DNA of 61,501 nucleotides, from assembly GCA_949296415.1 (NCBI GenBank), contig CASFQC010000011.1, positions 1 through 61,501 of the forward strand, given 5' to 3'. The DNA is from an uncultured Bacteroides sp. GTDB lineage: Bacteria; Bacteroidota; Bacteroidia; Bacteroidales; Bacteroidaceae. Below, in pieces: positions 17,331-25,959 of this stretch. The stretch's first letter is position 1; the number at the start of each line of letters is the position of its first letter. The notes below the pieces were generated by a model. It was given only the letters and a program-made list of their open reading frames with translations, made no database searches and was not told where the DNA came from. Both the position numbers and the translations under genes were made by a program.

Positions 17331-18914
17331 ATGAAGCAAAACGTACTTAAGCGATTCTTATGGATGTTACCGATTTTAGCTCTTTGCTTCTCTGGTTGCA
17401 AAGACGATGAGACCGATCCTGGCTCTGTGCCTTTTGATCCGTCGAAACCGGTAGTTGTTTCTGACTTCACCCCCAAGGAGGGCGGAGCCTACCAGAAACT
17501 GTTGATTTACGGTGACAACTTCGGGACAGATATCTCGCAGGTTCATGTCACCATTGGCGGCAAGGATGCCGTAGTGATTAATGTGAAACCCACCTACATT
17601 TACTGCTTTGTCCCCTCGGGCGCGTTCAGCGGTGAGATAGTGGTGACTATCGGAGAGGGCGAGAGCGCCGTCACAACAACCGCCTCCACGGCATTCACTT
17701 ATGAGAAGAAGATGGTTGTGGGCACGCTTTGCGGTTTCCGTAACAACCGCGATGACCAGGGGTGGAGATACGGCCCGTTCGACGGACCGGACAATGTGCG
17801 TTGCTGTGGTTTCAATGCCGACGGACGCCTGTATTTTGACCCGTTGAATAAAGACCATCTTTATATTTGTTATGACGGTCATAAGACCATTGAATTGATA
17901 GACCTTAAGGAGCGTTACCTCAGTGGCCCGCTCAGTTTGAATGCCGGTCCTAATGACCGTGTCCGCAGCATCTGCTTTAACAAGGCCAGCGAATATGCCG
18001 ATGAGGCCGAATATATGATTGTGGCTTTTGACTACGACGGACGCGGAAACACCAGTCCTAACCTGTATATTATCCACCGCAACGAGGACGGCACCTTTGA
18101 CGACCGTTCAGACATGCAGCTGTTGGCTTCTTACAAACAGTGCAACGGTGCCGTGGTTCACCCCATCAATGGCGAGCTTTATTTCAACTCCTATGAGAAC
18201 GGACAGGTGTTCCGTCTGGATTTGGATGAATACTTCAAAACGGTGCAAAGCGGAGGTACGTGGAATCCCAATGTGGTGGAGCGTCCCGACGTGTTCAAAC
18301 AGCTGTTTACCATTGCCGACCCGCAGTGGGAGTTCCAGATATTCATCCATCCCACGGGCAAGTATGCTTATTTCGGCGTAATCAACAACCACTACTTCAT
18401 GCGCTCTGACTACAATGAGGAGACCAAGGAATTCGTGACACCTTACACCGTGTTCGGAGGATATAAGGAAGATGGCTATCTGGATGATGTGGGTACTGCC
18501 GCACGATTCCATGAGCCTTCGCAAGGCGCGTTTGTTTATAACCCGGAATATGCCGGCCAGGAGGATGAATACGATTTCTATATCGTGGACAAACTGAACT
18601 TCTGCGTACGTAAGGTAACGCCGGATGCCATTGTTTCCACTTATGCCGGGCGTGGCACTTCTACCGCTTTGGCAGACAATAACCAGTGGGGAACCGACGA
18701 TGGCGATTTGCGCGAAGTGGCCCGTTTCCGTGATGTGACCGGATTGGCCTATGATGAAGAAACCAACACTTTCTATATTCATGACCAGGTGGGACATACT
18801 ATCCGTACCATTTCCATGGAACAAGAGGAGGATACCGCAGAAGAAGAGGGCGGTGAAACCTCAGGCGAGGAAGAACCAACAGAAACAGAACAGGTGGTTG
18901 CTGTAATGAAGTGA
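17331..18914 (+). CDS. IPT/TIG-domain surface lipoprotein with beta-propeller
   Basis: The start at 17331 gives a lipoprotein signal with Cys at 23 (ALCFSGC) and acidic KDDETD after it; 527 residues. An IPT/TIG immunoglobulin-like domain spans about 40-125 (VVSDFTPKEGGAYQKLLIYGDNFG). From about 130 on there are repeated blades like NHL/six-blade propellers (FNADGRLYFDP, VVHPINGELYFNS, IHPTGKYAYFGV). The tail is strongly Glu-rich (EEDTAEEEGGETSGEEE). Such genes ahead of susC are usually surface glycan-binding proteins. It is the first gene of the operon with susC 34 bases on. The ligand is not deducible. Confidence 0.82.
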   Translation: MKQNVLKRFLWMLPILALCFSGCKDDETDPGSVPFDPSKPVVVSDFTPKEGGAYQKLLIYGDNFGTDISQVHVTIGGKDAVVINVKPTYIYCFVPSGAFSGEIVVTIGEGESAVTTTASTAFTYEKKMVVGTLCGFRNNRDDQGWRYGPFDGPDNVRCCGFNADGRLYFDPLNKDHLYICYDGHKTIELIDLKERYLSGPLSLNAGPNDRVRSICFNKASEYADEAEYMIVAFDYDGRGNTSPNLYIIHRNEDGTFDDRSDMQLLASYKQCNGAVVHPINGELYFNSYENGQVFRLDLDEYFKTVQSGGTWNPNVVERPDVFKQLFTIADPQWEFQIFIHPTGKYAYFGVINNHYFMRSDYNEETKEFVTPYTVFGGYKEDGYLDDVGTAARFHEPSQGAFVYNPEYAGQEDEYDFYIVDKLNFCVRKVTPDAIVSTYAGRGTSTALADNNQWGTDDGDLREVARFRDVTGLAYDEETNTFYIHDQVGHTIRTISMEQEEDTAEEEGGETSGEEEPTETEQVVAVMK

Positions 18915-18948
18915 TCCGCTTGTGAAACCTATACAAAAGAACTATTTT

Positions 18949-21900
18949 ATGAAAAAATACATCACTCTATTATTGCTGGTCCTGACCACCGCGTTGGGGG
19001 CATGGGCCCAGCAGGAGCAGACGGTTACCGTGACAGGTACGGTGGTCGATGCAGAGAATTTGCCGATGCCCGGTGTCAACGTTACGGTAAAGGACGTTCC
19101 GGGGCTTGGTGTAGTGACTGATATGAACGGACACTATGCTATTAAGATGGAACCTTATAACAGGTTGTTGTTCAGCTTTGTAGGGTTTGATACGCAGGAA
19201 ATCCTGATTAAGGAGCAGCGCGTGGTCAATATCCAAATGAAGGAGGCCAGTGACAATCTGCTGGACGAGGTAGTTGTCACCGGTCTGGGAACGCAGAAGA
19301 AACTGACGGTGACCGGTGCCGTGACCAATGTGGACATGGCCGACCTGAAGCACTATTCCACGTCCAACCTCAGTAACGCCCTGGCCGGACAGGTGGCCGG
19401 TCTTTTCACCCAGCAGGTTTCCGGCCAGCCGGGTAAGAGCACTTCGGAATTCTGGATCCGCGGTATCTCCACTTTCGGTGCCAGCCAAAGCGCGTTGATT
19501 TTGGTGGACGGTTTCGAGCGCGACAATCTGGACGATATCAACATTGAGGACATTGAGTCGTTCTCGGTGCTGAAGGATGCGTCGGCCACGGCCATTTACG
19601 GTTCCAAGGGTGCCAACGGTGTGGTATTGATTACGACCAAACGCGGTAAGGCAGGTAAGATTCATGTCAGCGCCAAGGTGGAAGGTTCGTACAACACACG
19701 TACCATCACACCGGAGTTTGTAGACGGTGTGACCTATGCCAACTTGCTGAACGAGGCGTTGGTTACCCGTAACCAGAGTCCGTTCTACCAGCCGGAGGAA
19801 ATCGAACTGATACGCACCCAGATGGATCCGGACTTCTATCCCAATGTGGACTGGAAAGACCTTATCCTGAAAGACGGTGCGGCAAGCTACCGTGCCAACA
19901 TCAATCTCCAGGGTGGTGGTAGCACAGCCCGTTACTATGTGTCTGCCAGCTATTCTGAGGACCAGGGTATGTACAAGACCGACGAGACGCTCCGCAACGA
20001 CTACGACACCAACGCCAACTATAAGAAATGGAACTACACCATGAACGTGGACATAGACATCACCAAGACCACGTTGCTGAAACTGGGCGTGAACGGTGCC
20101 ATCAACAAACGTAACAGCCCGGGCTTGGGCGATAACGACCTTTGGGGACAGCTCTTCGGTTATAACGCCATATCTACCCCGGTGTACTATTCCAACGGCT
20201 ATGTGCCTTCTGTAGGACGCGAGAACTATCAGATGAATCCTTGGGTGGCCGCCACACAGACCGGTTACAATGAGGAATGGGACAATGTGTTCAACGGTAA
20301 CATCACGCTGGAACAAGACCTTAGTTTCATTACTAAGGGATTGCGCTTCACGGGGCGTTTCGGCTTCGGTACGAACAACCACAACTATATCAACCGCCGC
20401 CGCCGTCCGGACATGTACATAGCCAACGGACGTGACCAGGAAACCGGTGAAATCATCTTTGACAAGATGATGGACGCGCAGGACATGTATGTGGAGAGCG
20501 GTGCTAACGGAACCCGTACGGAATCCTTGGAATTGCTGCTGTTCTGGAACCGCAGTTTCAAGAACCATCACCTGGGAGCTACCTTGCGTTACACGCAGGA
20601 TCAGAAGCGTGAGACGGTAGCTGTAGGCACCGACCTGAAGAATACCGTAGCCCACCGCAACATGGGCTTGGCCGGCCAGGTAACCTACAACTGGTACTAC
20701 CGCTATTTCCTGGACTTCAACTTCGGTTACACCGGTTCGGAGAACTTCGCACCGGGTCATCAGTGGGGCTTCTTCCCTGCCTTCTCCTTGGCTTGGAACA
20801 TTGCCGAAGAGCCGTTTATCAAAGAGAATCTGCCGTGGCTCAACATGTTCAAGGTTCGTTACTCGCATGGTAAGGTAGGTAATGACAATCTGGGCGATGT
20901 GCGCTTCCCTTATCTGTACACGATAGACTATCTTAGAGATGAAAGTACTATTCGTAACGACATTTATTATTGGGGATTCGGCAATTACAGAGCCGATCAG
21001 CAAGGCCTTCATTATTCGCAGATAGCTTCTCCCTACATCACGTGGGAGGTGTCCAAGAAAGACGACTTGGGATTTGACATCTCGCTTTTCAACGACAAGT
21101 TCTCTGCAACGGTAGACCTTTACCGTGACAAGCGTACGGGCATCTTCATGTCGCGTGCCTATCTGCCGGAGATTACCGGTCTGGAAAGCCAGCCGCAGGC
21201 CAACGTAGGTGCGGTGCTTTCGAAAGGTGTGGACGGAAACTTTGCCTATAAGCAGAAAATTGGCCAGGTGGGTCTGACTGTCCGTGGTAACCTGACGTAC
21301 AGCTATAATGAGATACTGGAACGCGATGAGGAAAACCAGGTATATCCTTACCTGTATCAGGCCGGTTATCGGGTGGATCAGGTGAAAGGTCTGGTGGCCG
21401 AAGGCTTGTTCAAAGACTATGACGATATCCGTAACCATCCGGAGCAACAGTATGGTGTGGTGCAGCCGGGAGACATCAAGTATAAGGATGTGAACGGTGA
21501 CGGCGTGGTGAACGACAACGACAAGGTGGCCATCGGTACCACCTCTCGTCCCAACCTGAGCTATGGTATCGGCGCTTCGCTCACTTGGAAGAACTTCGAT
21601 TTCAACATCCACTTCCAGGGTGTGGGCAAGAATACCTATTCCATTTACGGAAAATGCGTGTATGCCTTCAGCGAAGGCACTTGGGGCAACATCTTCAAGG
21701 GCATGGTGGAAGACCGCTGGATAGATGCCGATACGGCCGAACAGCTGGGTCTGCAGGCCAACGAAGATCCCAACGCCAGCTATCCGCGTCTGAGCTACGG
21801 CGGAAACAACAACAACCAGCAGACTTCTACCTTCTGGCTGCGTAACGGACGTTATATCCGCCTGAAGAACCTGGATATCGGTTATAACTTGCCGCAGGAA

Positions 21901-22065
21901 GCCCTCCGCAAACTGCATCTGTCCAATATGCGTATTTACATTACTGGTCAGAATCTGCTGACATGGGCTCCGTTCAAGACTTGGGATCCGGAAATGACCA
22001 ACGCACGCGGTGAGGACTATCCGATGAACAAGTCAGTGACAGTAGGTGTCACATTTGGTTTCTAA
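18949..22065 (+). CDS. susC: SusC-family TonB-dependent transporter
   Basis: The protein has 1038 residues, normal for SusC. The signal ends GAWAQ near 20. It then has the CarboxypepD-like N-terminal domain (VTVTGTVVDAENLPMPGVNVTV to VNIQMKE), the TonB-box/plug start DEVVVTGLGTQKK and the plug motif ATAIYGSKGANGVVLITTKRG near 218, then the 22-strand barrel ending in a C-terminal Phe (VTVGVTFGF). The start at 18949 is preferred over an upstream in-frame ATG at 18922 because the signal begins there. It imports oligosaccharides through the outer membrane with the SusD partner encoded next. A very long open frame on the opposite strand is a shadow of its codon use. Confidence 0.96.
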   Translation: MKKYITLLLLVLTTALGAWAQQEQTVTVTGTVVDAENLPMPGVNVTVKDVPGLGVVTDMNGHYAIKMEPYNRLLFSFVGFDTQEILIKEQRVVNIQMKEASDNLLDEVVVTGLGTQKKLTVTGAVTNVDMADLKHYSTSNLSNALAGQVAGLFTQQVSGQPGKSTSEFWIRGISTFGASQSALILVDGFERDNLDDINIEDIESFSVLKDASATAIYGSKGANGVVLITTKRGKAGKIHVSAKVEGSYNTRTITPEFVDGVTYANLLNEALVTRNQSPFYQPEEIELIRTQMDPDFYPNVDWKDLILKDGAASYRANINLQGGGSTARYYVSASYSEDQGMYKTDETLRNDYDTNANYKKWNYTMNVDIDITKTTLLKLGVNGAINKRNSPGLGDNDLWGQLFGYNAISTPVYYSNGYVPSVGRENYQMNPWVAATQTGYNEEWDNVFNGNITLEQDLSFITKGLRFTGRFGFGTNNHNYINRRRRPDMYIANGRDQETGEIIFDKMMDAQDMYVESGANGTRTESLELLLFWNRSFKNHHLGATLRYTQDQKRETVAVGTDLKNTVAHRNMGLAGQVTYNWYYRYFLDFNFGYTGSENFAPGHQWGFFPAFSLAWNIAEEPFIKENLPWLNMFKVRYSHGKVGNDNLGDVRFPYLYTIDYLRDESTIRNDIYYWGFGNYRADQQGLHYSQIASPYITWEVSKKDDLGFDISLFNDKFSATVDLYRDKRTGIFMSRAYLPEITGLESQPQANVGAVLSKGVDGNFAYKQKIGQVGLTVRGNLTYSYNEILERDEENQVYPYLYQAGYRVDQVKGLVAEGLFKDYDDIRNHPEQQYGVVQPGDIKYKDVNGDGVVNDNDKVAIGTTSRPNLSYGIGASLTWKNFDFNIHFQGVGKNTYSIYGKCVYAFSEGTWGNIFKGMVEDRWIDADTAEQLGLQANEDPNASYPRLSYGGNNNNQQTSTFWLRNGRYIRLKNLDIGYNLPQEALRKLHLSNMRIYITGQNLLTWAPFKTWDPEMTNARGEDYPMNKSVTVGVTFGF

Positions 22066-22099
22066 TGAATCATTCATGATAAATTTAAAGAAAACGATT

Positions 22100-24256
22100 A
22101 TGATAAAGAAAACACTATATGGAGTGCTGCTTGGCGCACTGGGCTTGGGCACGTTGTCTTCCTGCGCCGACAAGCTGGACTCAAGCAAATACTTCAAGGA
22201 CCGTCTGACCATTGAGTCGGTCTTCCAAAGCAAGACGCACTGCGAGGAATGGCTGGCCTATGCTTATTCCTTCTTGAAAGGAGAAAATTTTGAAGTGGGG
22301 ACAAAAGGAAACTTCATGCCGTTCGACTTTGCCGATGACATGTATTACGGCGACCGTGACAAGAGCATAGACCCTACGAAGAACGAATTGTCATACAATA
22401 TGTTCAAGCTGGGCGAATATGATGAGAACAGCTATGTCACCGGCGCGTGGGGCATGTGCTATAAAGGCATATACCAGGCTTCTATCTTCATCCACAATGT
22501 GGATCAGTGTACGGAAATGGCCGATTGGGAGAAACTGGACTATAAAGGTCAGGCCCGCTTTGTGCGCGCTTACTTTTACTGGCTGTTGCTCCGCCGTTAC
22601 GGGCCGGTGCCCATCATGCCGGACGAAGGTGTGGACTATATGCAGAGCTATGATGAAATAGCCACTCCGCGCAGTTCTTACGAGGCCGTAGCCCAATACA
22701 TCAGTGACGAAATGGTGCAGGCAGCCCATGAATTATATTACAAAGGAGGCATTAGCAGCGGACGTGACAATTACAACGTGACCCGCCCGACCAAAGGTGC
22801 TGCTCTTGCAGCCCGTGCTATCGCTTTGATTTATGCGGCCAGTCCCTTTGCCAATGGCAATAACGATGTTTATGCGCAACAGCTGGTGGACAACGAAGGC
22901 AACCGTCTGCTTTCTGCTGAATACAGCGAGGAAAAGTGGGCCAGGGCTGCCGCCGCTTGCCGCGATGTCATTGAGCTGGGTGTTTATGATTTGTACACAT
23001 ATCAGAAATCCAATGCCGATTCCGGTCCTTCAGACCGTCCTACGGTGACTCCGCCCGATGATGGCGAGTTCTCCAATCAGGACTGGCCGAACGGATGGGC
23101 CAACATTGATCCGCTGCGTTCTTACCGCAATCTGTTTGACGGCTTCCTGCTGCCTGCCAACAATCCGGAACTGATCTTCACACGTGGAGAGCAGATTTAT
23201 AAAAACAACGAAATCGAGCTTTCCAATACGCGCGGTCTGGTATTGCACCAGATGCCGAAGGACGATGGCGGATGGAACTGTCATGGCTTGACCCAGAAGA
23301 TGGTGGATGCTTACTACATGAACGATGGTACCGACTGTCCGGGTATGAACAGTGAGTATGCGGGAGTGGCCGGTTATGAAGGCCGGGTGGATTCCCGTCC
23401 CCGTCTGACAGGTTTTACTACCATAGAAGATCTGAAAGCCGGACGTTATCCGGAATTGGGTTGGGAATACGATCCGAACAGACCAGACTCCGAACAGGAT
23501 GCTACAGGTATGAATGTTTCCCTGCAGTATGTTAACCGTGAACCTCGTTTCTATGCTTCCGTGGCTTACAATGGTGCCACATGGTATTATCTGGGTACGG
23601 AGGAGTCGGAAAACAAACGTAACCAACAGGTTTGGTATTACTTTGGCAGTCCGGACGGATACCGTAACGACGGATTCTATCTGCGTACAGGCATTGGCAT
23701 CAAGAAATGGGTTCATCCCAATGATTATCCAAGAGATGGTCTGCTTCAGCCAAAGGCTGAGACTGCCATTCGCTATGCCGACATCCTGTTGCTTTATGCC
23801 GAGGCGCTGAACGAGCTGACCGCCAGCTACAATATTCCTTCATGGGACGGTTCTACTACGTATACCATCAGCCGTGATAAGGCCGAGATGGAACGTGGCA
23901 TACACCCCGTACGCATTCGTGCCGGACTGCCCGACTATAGTGATGCCGTGTATGCCGATGCCAATGAGATGCGCAAGGCATTGAAACGCGAGCGTATGAT
24001 AGAGCTGATGGGTGAGGGCAAGCGTTACTTTGACTTGCGCCGTTGGAAAGACGCCCCAGTGGAAGAATCCTTGCAGATTTATGGCTGCAACGTGTTTGTA
24101 GGCGAAGGAAGCCGTGAAGAGTTCCACCAGCCTATACCTATCTATAACCTGCCGTCCACCTTCTCTGAGAAACTGTGGCTCTGGCCCATCAAGCACAGCG
24201 AGCTGAAACGTAACAGCAAACTGACGCAGAACCCGGGATGGACAATGTATGATTAA
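22100..24256 (+). CDS. susD: SusD/RagB-family glycan-binding lipoprotein
   Basis: The start at 22100 gives a lipoprotein signal (LGTLSSC, Cys at 22) and 718 residues, longer than most SusD proteins (500-650). RagB/SusD features are the N-terminal TPR-like helices (YFKDRLTIESVFQSKTHCEEW, KGQARFVRAYFYWLLLRRYGPVP) and the C-terminal AIRYADILLLYAEALNE and KALKRERMIELMGEGKRYFDLRRW blocks. It forms the lid on SusC. It lies 34 bases after susC and 29 before the DUF4973-type gene, in one operon. The insert that makes it long falls in the middle (about 300-480). Confidence 0.95.
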   Translation: MIKKTLYGVLLGALGLGTLSSCADKLDSSKYFKDRLTIESVFQSKTHCEEWLAYAYSFLKGENFEVGTKGNFMPFDFADDMYYGDRDKSIDPTKNELSYNMFKLGEYDENSYVTGAWGMCYKGIYQASIFIHNVDQCTEMADWEKLDYKGQARFVRAYFYWLLLRRYGPVPIMPDEGVDYMQSYDEIATPRSSYEAVAQYISDEMVQAAHELYYKGGISSGRDNYNVTRPTKGAALAARAIALIYAASPFANGNNDVYAQQLVDNEGNRLLSAEYSEEKWARAAAACRDVIELGVYDLYTYQKSNADSGPSDRPTVTPPDDGEFSNQDWPNGWANIDPLRSYRNLFDGFLLPANNPELIFTRGEQIYKNNEIELSNTRGLVLHQMPKDDGGWNCHGLTQKMVDAYYMNDGTDCPGMNSEYAGVAGYEGRVDSRPRLTGFTTIEDLKAGRYPELGWEYDPNRPDSEQDATGMNVSLQYVNREPRFYASVAYNGATWYYLGTEESENKRNQQVWYYFGSPDGYRNDGFYLRTGIGIKKWVHPNDYPRDGLLQPKAETAIRYADILLLYAEALNELTASYNIPSWDGSTTYTISRDKAEMERGIHPVRIRAGLPDYSDAVYADANEMRKALKRERMIELMGEGKRYFDLRRWKDAPVEESLQIYGCNVFVGEGSREEFHQPIPIYNLPSTFSEKLWLWPIKHSELKRNSKLTQNPGWTMYD

Positions 24257-24285
24257 AACCAACTAACTTAAGTATATACAAGATT

Positions 24286-25332
24286 ATGAAGAAAATATAT
24301 GCTTTGGCCGCTTTGGCCGCACTGACCGTAACGGGCATCTCGTGCAACGACGAGTTTGTGGAAGAGCAGTATGAGCACTACATCTCTTTCCGCTCGCCTC
24401 TGGACGAGAAAGGGGTGACCAACATCTATGTGCCCTATACCCGCACCGATATGTTAGGAAACCCCACCGAAGGAGGAGAGGGACAGTCCAGCTACCGGCT
24501 GCCCATGATAGTGAGCGGTTCACTGGAGAACCAGCAGGACATCACCGTGCACATAGCCCACGATCCGGATACATTAGATATACTGAATGAGGCGCGTTAC
24601 GCTACCCGTACAGACCTTTACTATGAGGATATGGGTGCCGACGGTCTGACGTATGTTTCCTGGCCGGAAACCGTGCAGTTCACACCCGGTGAGGATGTCA
24701 CCCTGTGTGACTTGAAGTTTGACTTCCGTAACATAGACATGTCGGACAAGTGGGTGTTGCCGCTTACCATTGTGGACAGTCCTGAATACGGTTACACCAG
24801 CCATCCGCGCAAGAACTACGCCAAGGCCATCCTGCGCGTGTTCCCCTACAATGACTATTCGGGCGACTATTCAGGCTCCCTGATTACCAATAAGGTGGTA
24901 ATGTCGGACGGAAGCGAGACGGAGGAATCCATTACCAAGGCCACCATACGTGCCTATGTGGTAGATGACCAGACTGTCTTTATCTATGCAGGCATTGTGG
25001 ACGAGGACTATACCGACCGCAAGCTTTACAAGATAAAGCTCCATTTCAACGGAGACACTAACGGTTCGGTGGAATATGCTTGCGACAATGCCGAAGAGAT
25101 AGGCTTTGAGCCGAATCCGAACGTGACGCCTTCGTTCCGCATCTCCTCGTCCATGGACGCCACGCGCCCGTACTTGGAACATCGCTATGTGATAATCAAC
25201 AATATAGATTATTATTTCAACTACATTCCGGTAGAGGGTACTACCATCCGCTATCACGTGCAGGGCAGCATGACCATGGGTCGCGACATCAACACGCAGA
25301 TACCGGACGAAGACCAGGCCATAGAATGGTAA
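24286..25332 (+). CDS. DUF1735/DUF4973-type surface lipoprotein
   Basis: The protein has 348 residues. A signal with TGISC (Cys at 20) is followed by NDEFVEEQYEHYISF, the usual opening of DUF1735-like lipoproteins found after susD. A first immunoglobulin-like domain spans to about 190, then a DUF4361-like lipocalin-style domain begins FPYNDYSGDYSGSL and ends RDINTQIPDEDQAIEW. It is the last gene of the operon, before a strong terminator at 25367. It probably helps bind glycan on the cell surface; no enzyme motif is seen. Confidence 0.8.
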   Translation: MKKIYALAALAALTVTGISCNDEFVEEQYEHYISFRSPLDEKGVTNIYVPYTRTDMLGNPTEGGEGQSSYRLPMIVSGSLENQQDITVHIAHDPDTLDILNEARYATRTDLYYEDMGADGLTYVSWPETVQFTPGEDVTLCDLKFDFRNIDMSDKWVLPLTIVDSPEYGYTSHPRKNYAKAILRVFPYNDYSGDYSGSLITNKVVMSDGSETEESITKATIRAYVVDDQTVFIYAGIVDEDYTDRKLYKIKLHFNGDTNGSVEYACDNAEEIGFEPNPNVTPSFRISSSMDATRPYLEHRYVIINNIDYYFNYIPVEGTTIRYHVQGSMTMGRDINTQIPDEDQAIEW

Positions 25333-25366
25333 CCTGAACATCACTCATAGGTTATTTGTATAGACG

Positions 25367-25410
25367 ACCGGCGTTGCGGACATTCCGTAGCGCCGGTTTC
25401 TATTTTTTTT
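25367..25410 (+). terminator. Strong terminator of the SusCD operon
   Basis: ACCGGCG (25367-25373) pairs with CGCCGGT (25391-25397), with inner TGCGGA/TCCGTA pairing, followed by TTCTATTTTTTTT. It is a textbook intrinsic terminator. Confidence 0.88.
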
Positions 25411-25480
25411 ATGCCCTCTTTTTTCGGCCACAATTAAGACATTTTCGCATAATGCAGGGGCAGGTTATGCGGAAATGGGT

Positions 25481-25488
25481 TACCTTTG
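25481..25488 (+). promoter_or_regulatory. -7 box for DUF1573-OPT
   Basis: TACCTTTG, an exact TAnnTTTG match, 26 bases before the start at 25515. Confidence 0.65.
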
Positions 25489-25514
25489 CCACATTAAAAC
25501 AAAGAATACTGCTT

Positions 25515-25943
25515 ATGATGAAGAATTTGGTTTTGTGCCTTCTCCTGCTGGTGGCAGGGGCAGGTTCTGTCTGCGGCAAGGGCAAGGCGGACATCAAGTT
25601 TGACAAGCTGACACATGACTTCGGCACTTTCCCTGAGAGTGAGGGGGTGGTGAGCTGTGTCTTTACGTTCACCAATACGGGCGACGGGCCGCTGGTTATC
25701 CATCAGGCTATGGCCACATGCGGATGCACCGTGCCGGAATATACGGAAGAACCTGTATTGCCGGGAAAGACTGGCACGCTTAAGGTGACTTACAATGGTG
25801 TGGGACGCTATCCCGGACATTTCAGGAAAGCCATCAACGTACGCACCAACGCCGAAAACGGTGAGCTGATACGTCTCTATATAGAAGGCAACATGACGGT
25901 AGAGGACGAAGACGCGGAAAAAGAACAAGTGAAACGGCCTTAA
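25515..25943 (+). CDS. DUF1573 secreted protein
   Basis: The protein has 142 residues with start at 25515 (a second ATG follows at once); longer readings begin before the promoter and are unlikely. A signal peptide (NLVLCLLLLVAGAGSVCG) precedes one DUF1573 immunoglobulin-like domain: HDFGTFPESEGVVSCVFTFTNTG, the ATCGCTVPEY motif and PGKTGTLKVTYNG. These are common periplasmic or surface proteins of Bacteroidetes with no assigned role. It is 16 bases before the OPT transporter and shares its promoter. Confidence 0.85.
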   Translation: MMKNLVLCLLLLVAGAGSVCGKGKADIKFDKLTHDFGTFPESEGVVSCVFTFTNTGDGPLVIHQAMATCGCTVPEYTEEPVLPGKTGTLKVTYNGVGRYPGHFRKAINVRTNAENGELIRLYIEGNMTVEDEDAEKEQVKRP

Positions 25944-25959
25944 TATAAAGCTGAAGCAT

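Noticed and set aside
18970-21918. Very long open frame (982 codons) on the minus strand across susC
   Set aside because: It is the antisense of a clear SusC gene, has no signal or family motif, and results from the codon use of the real gene.
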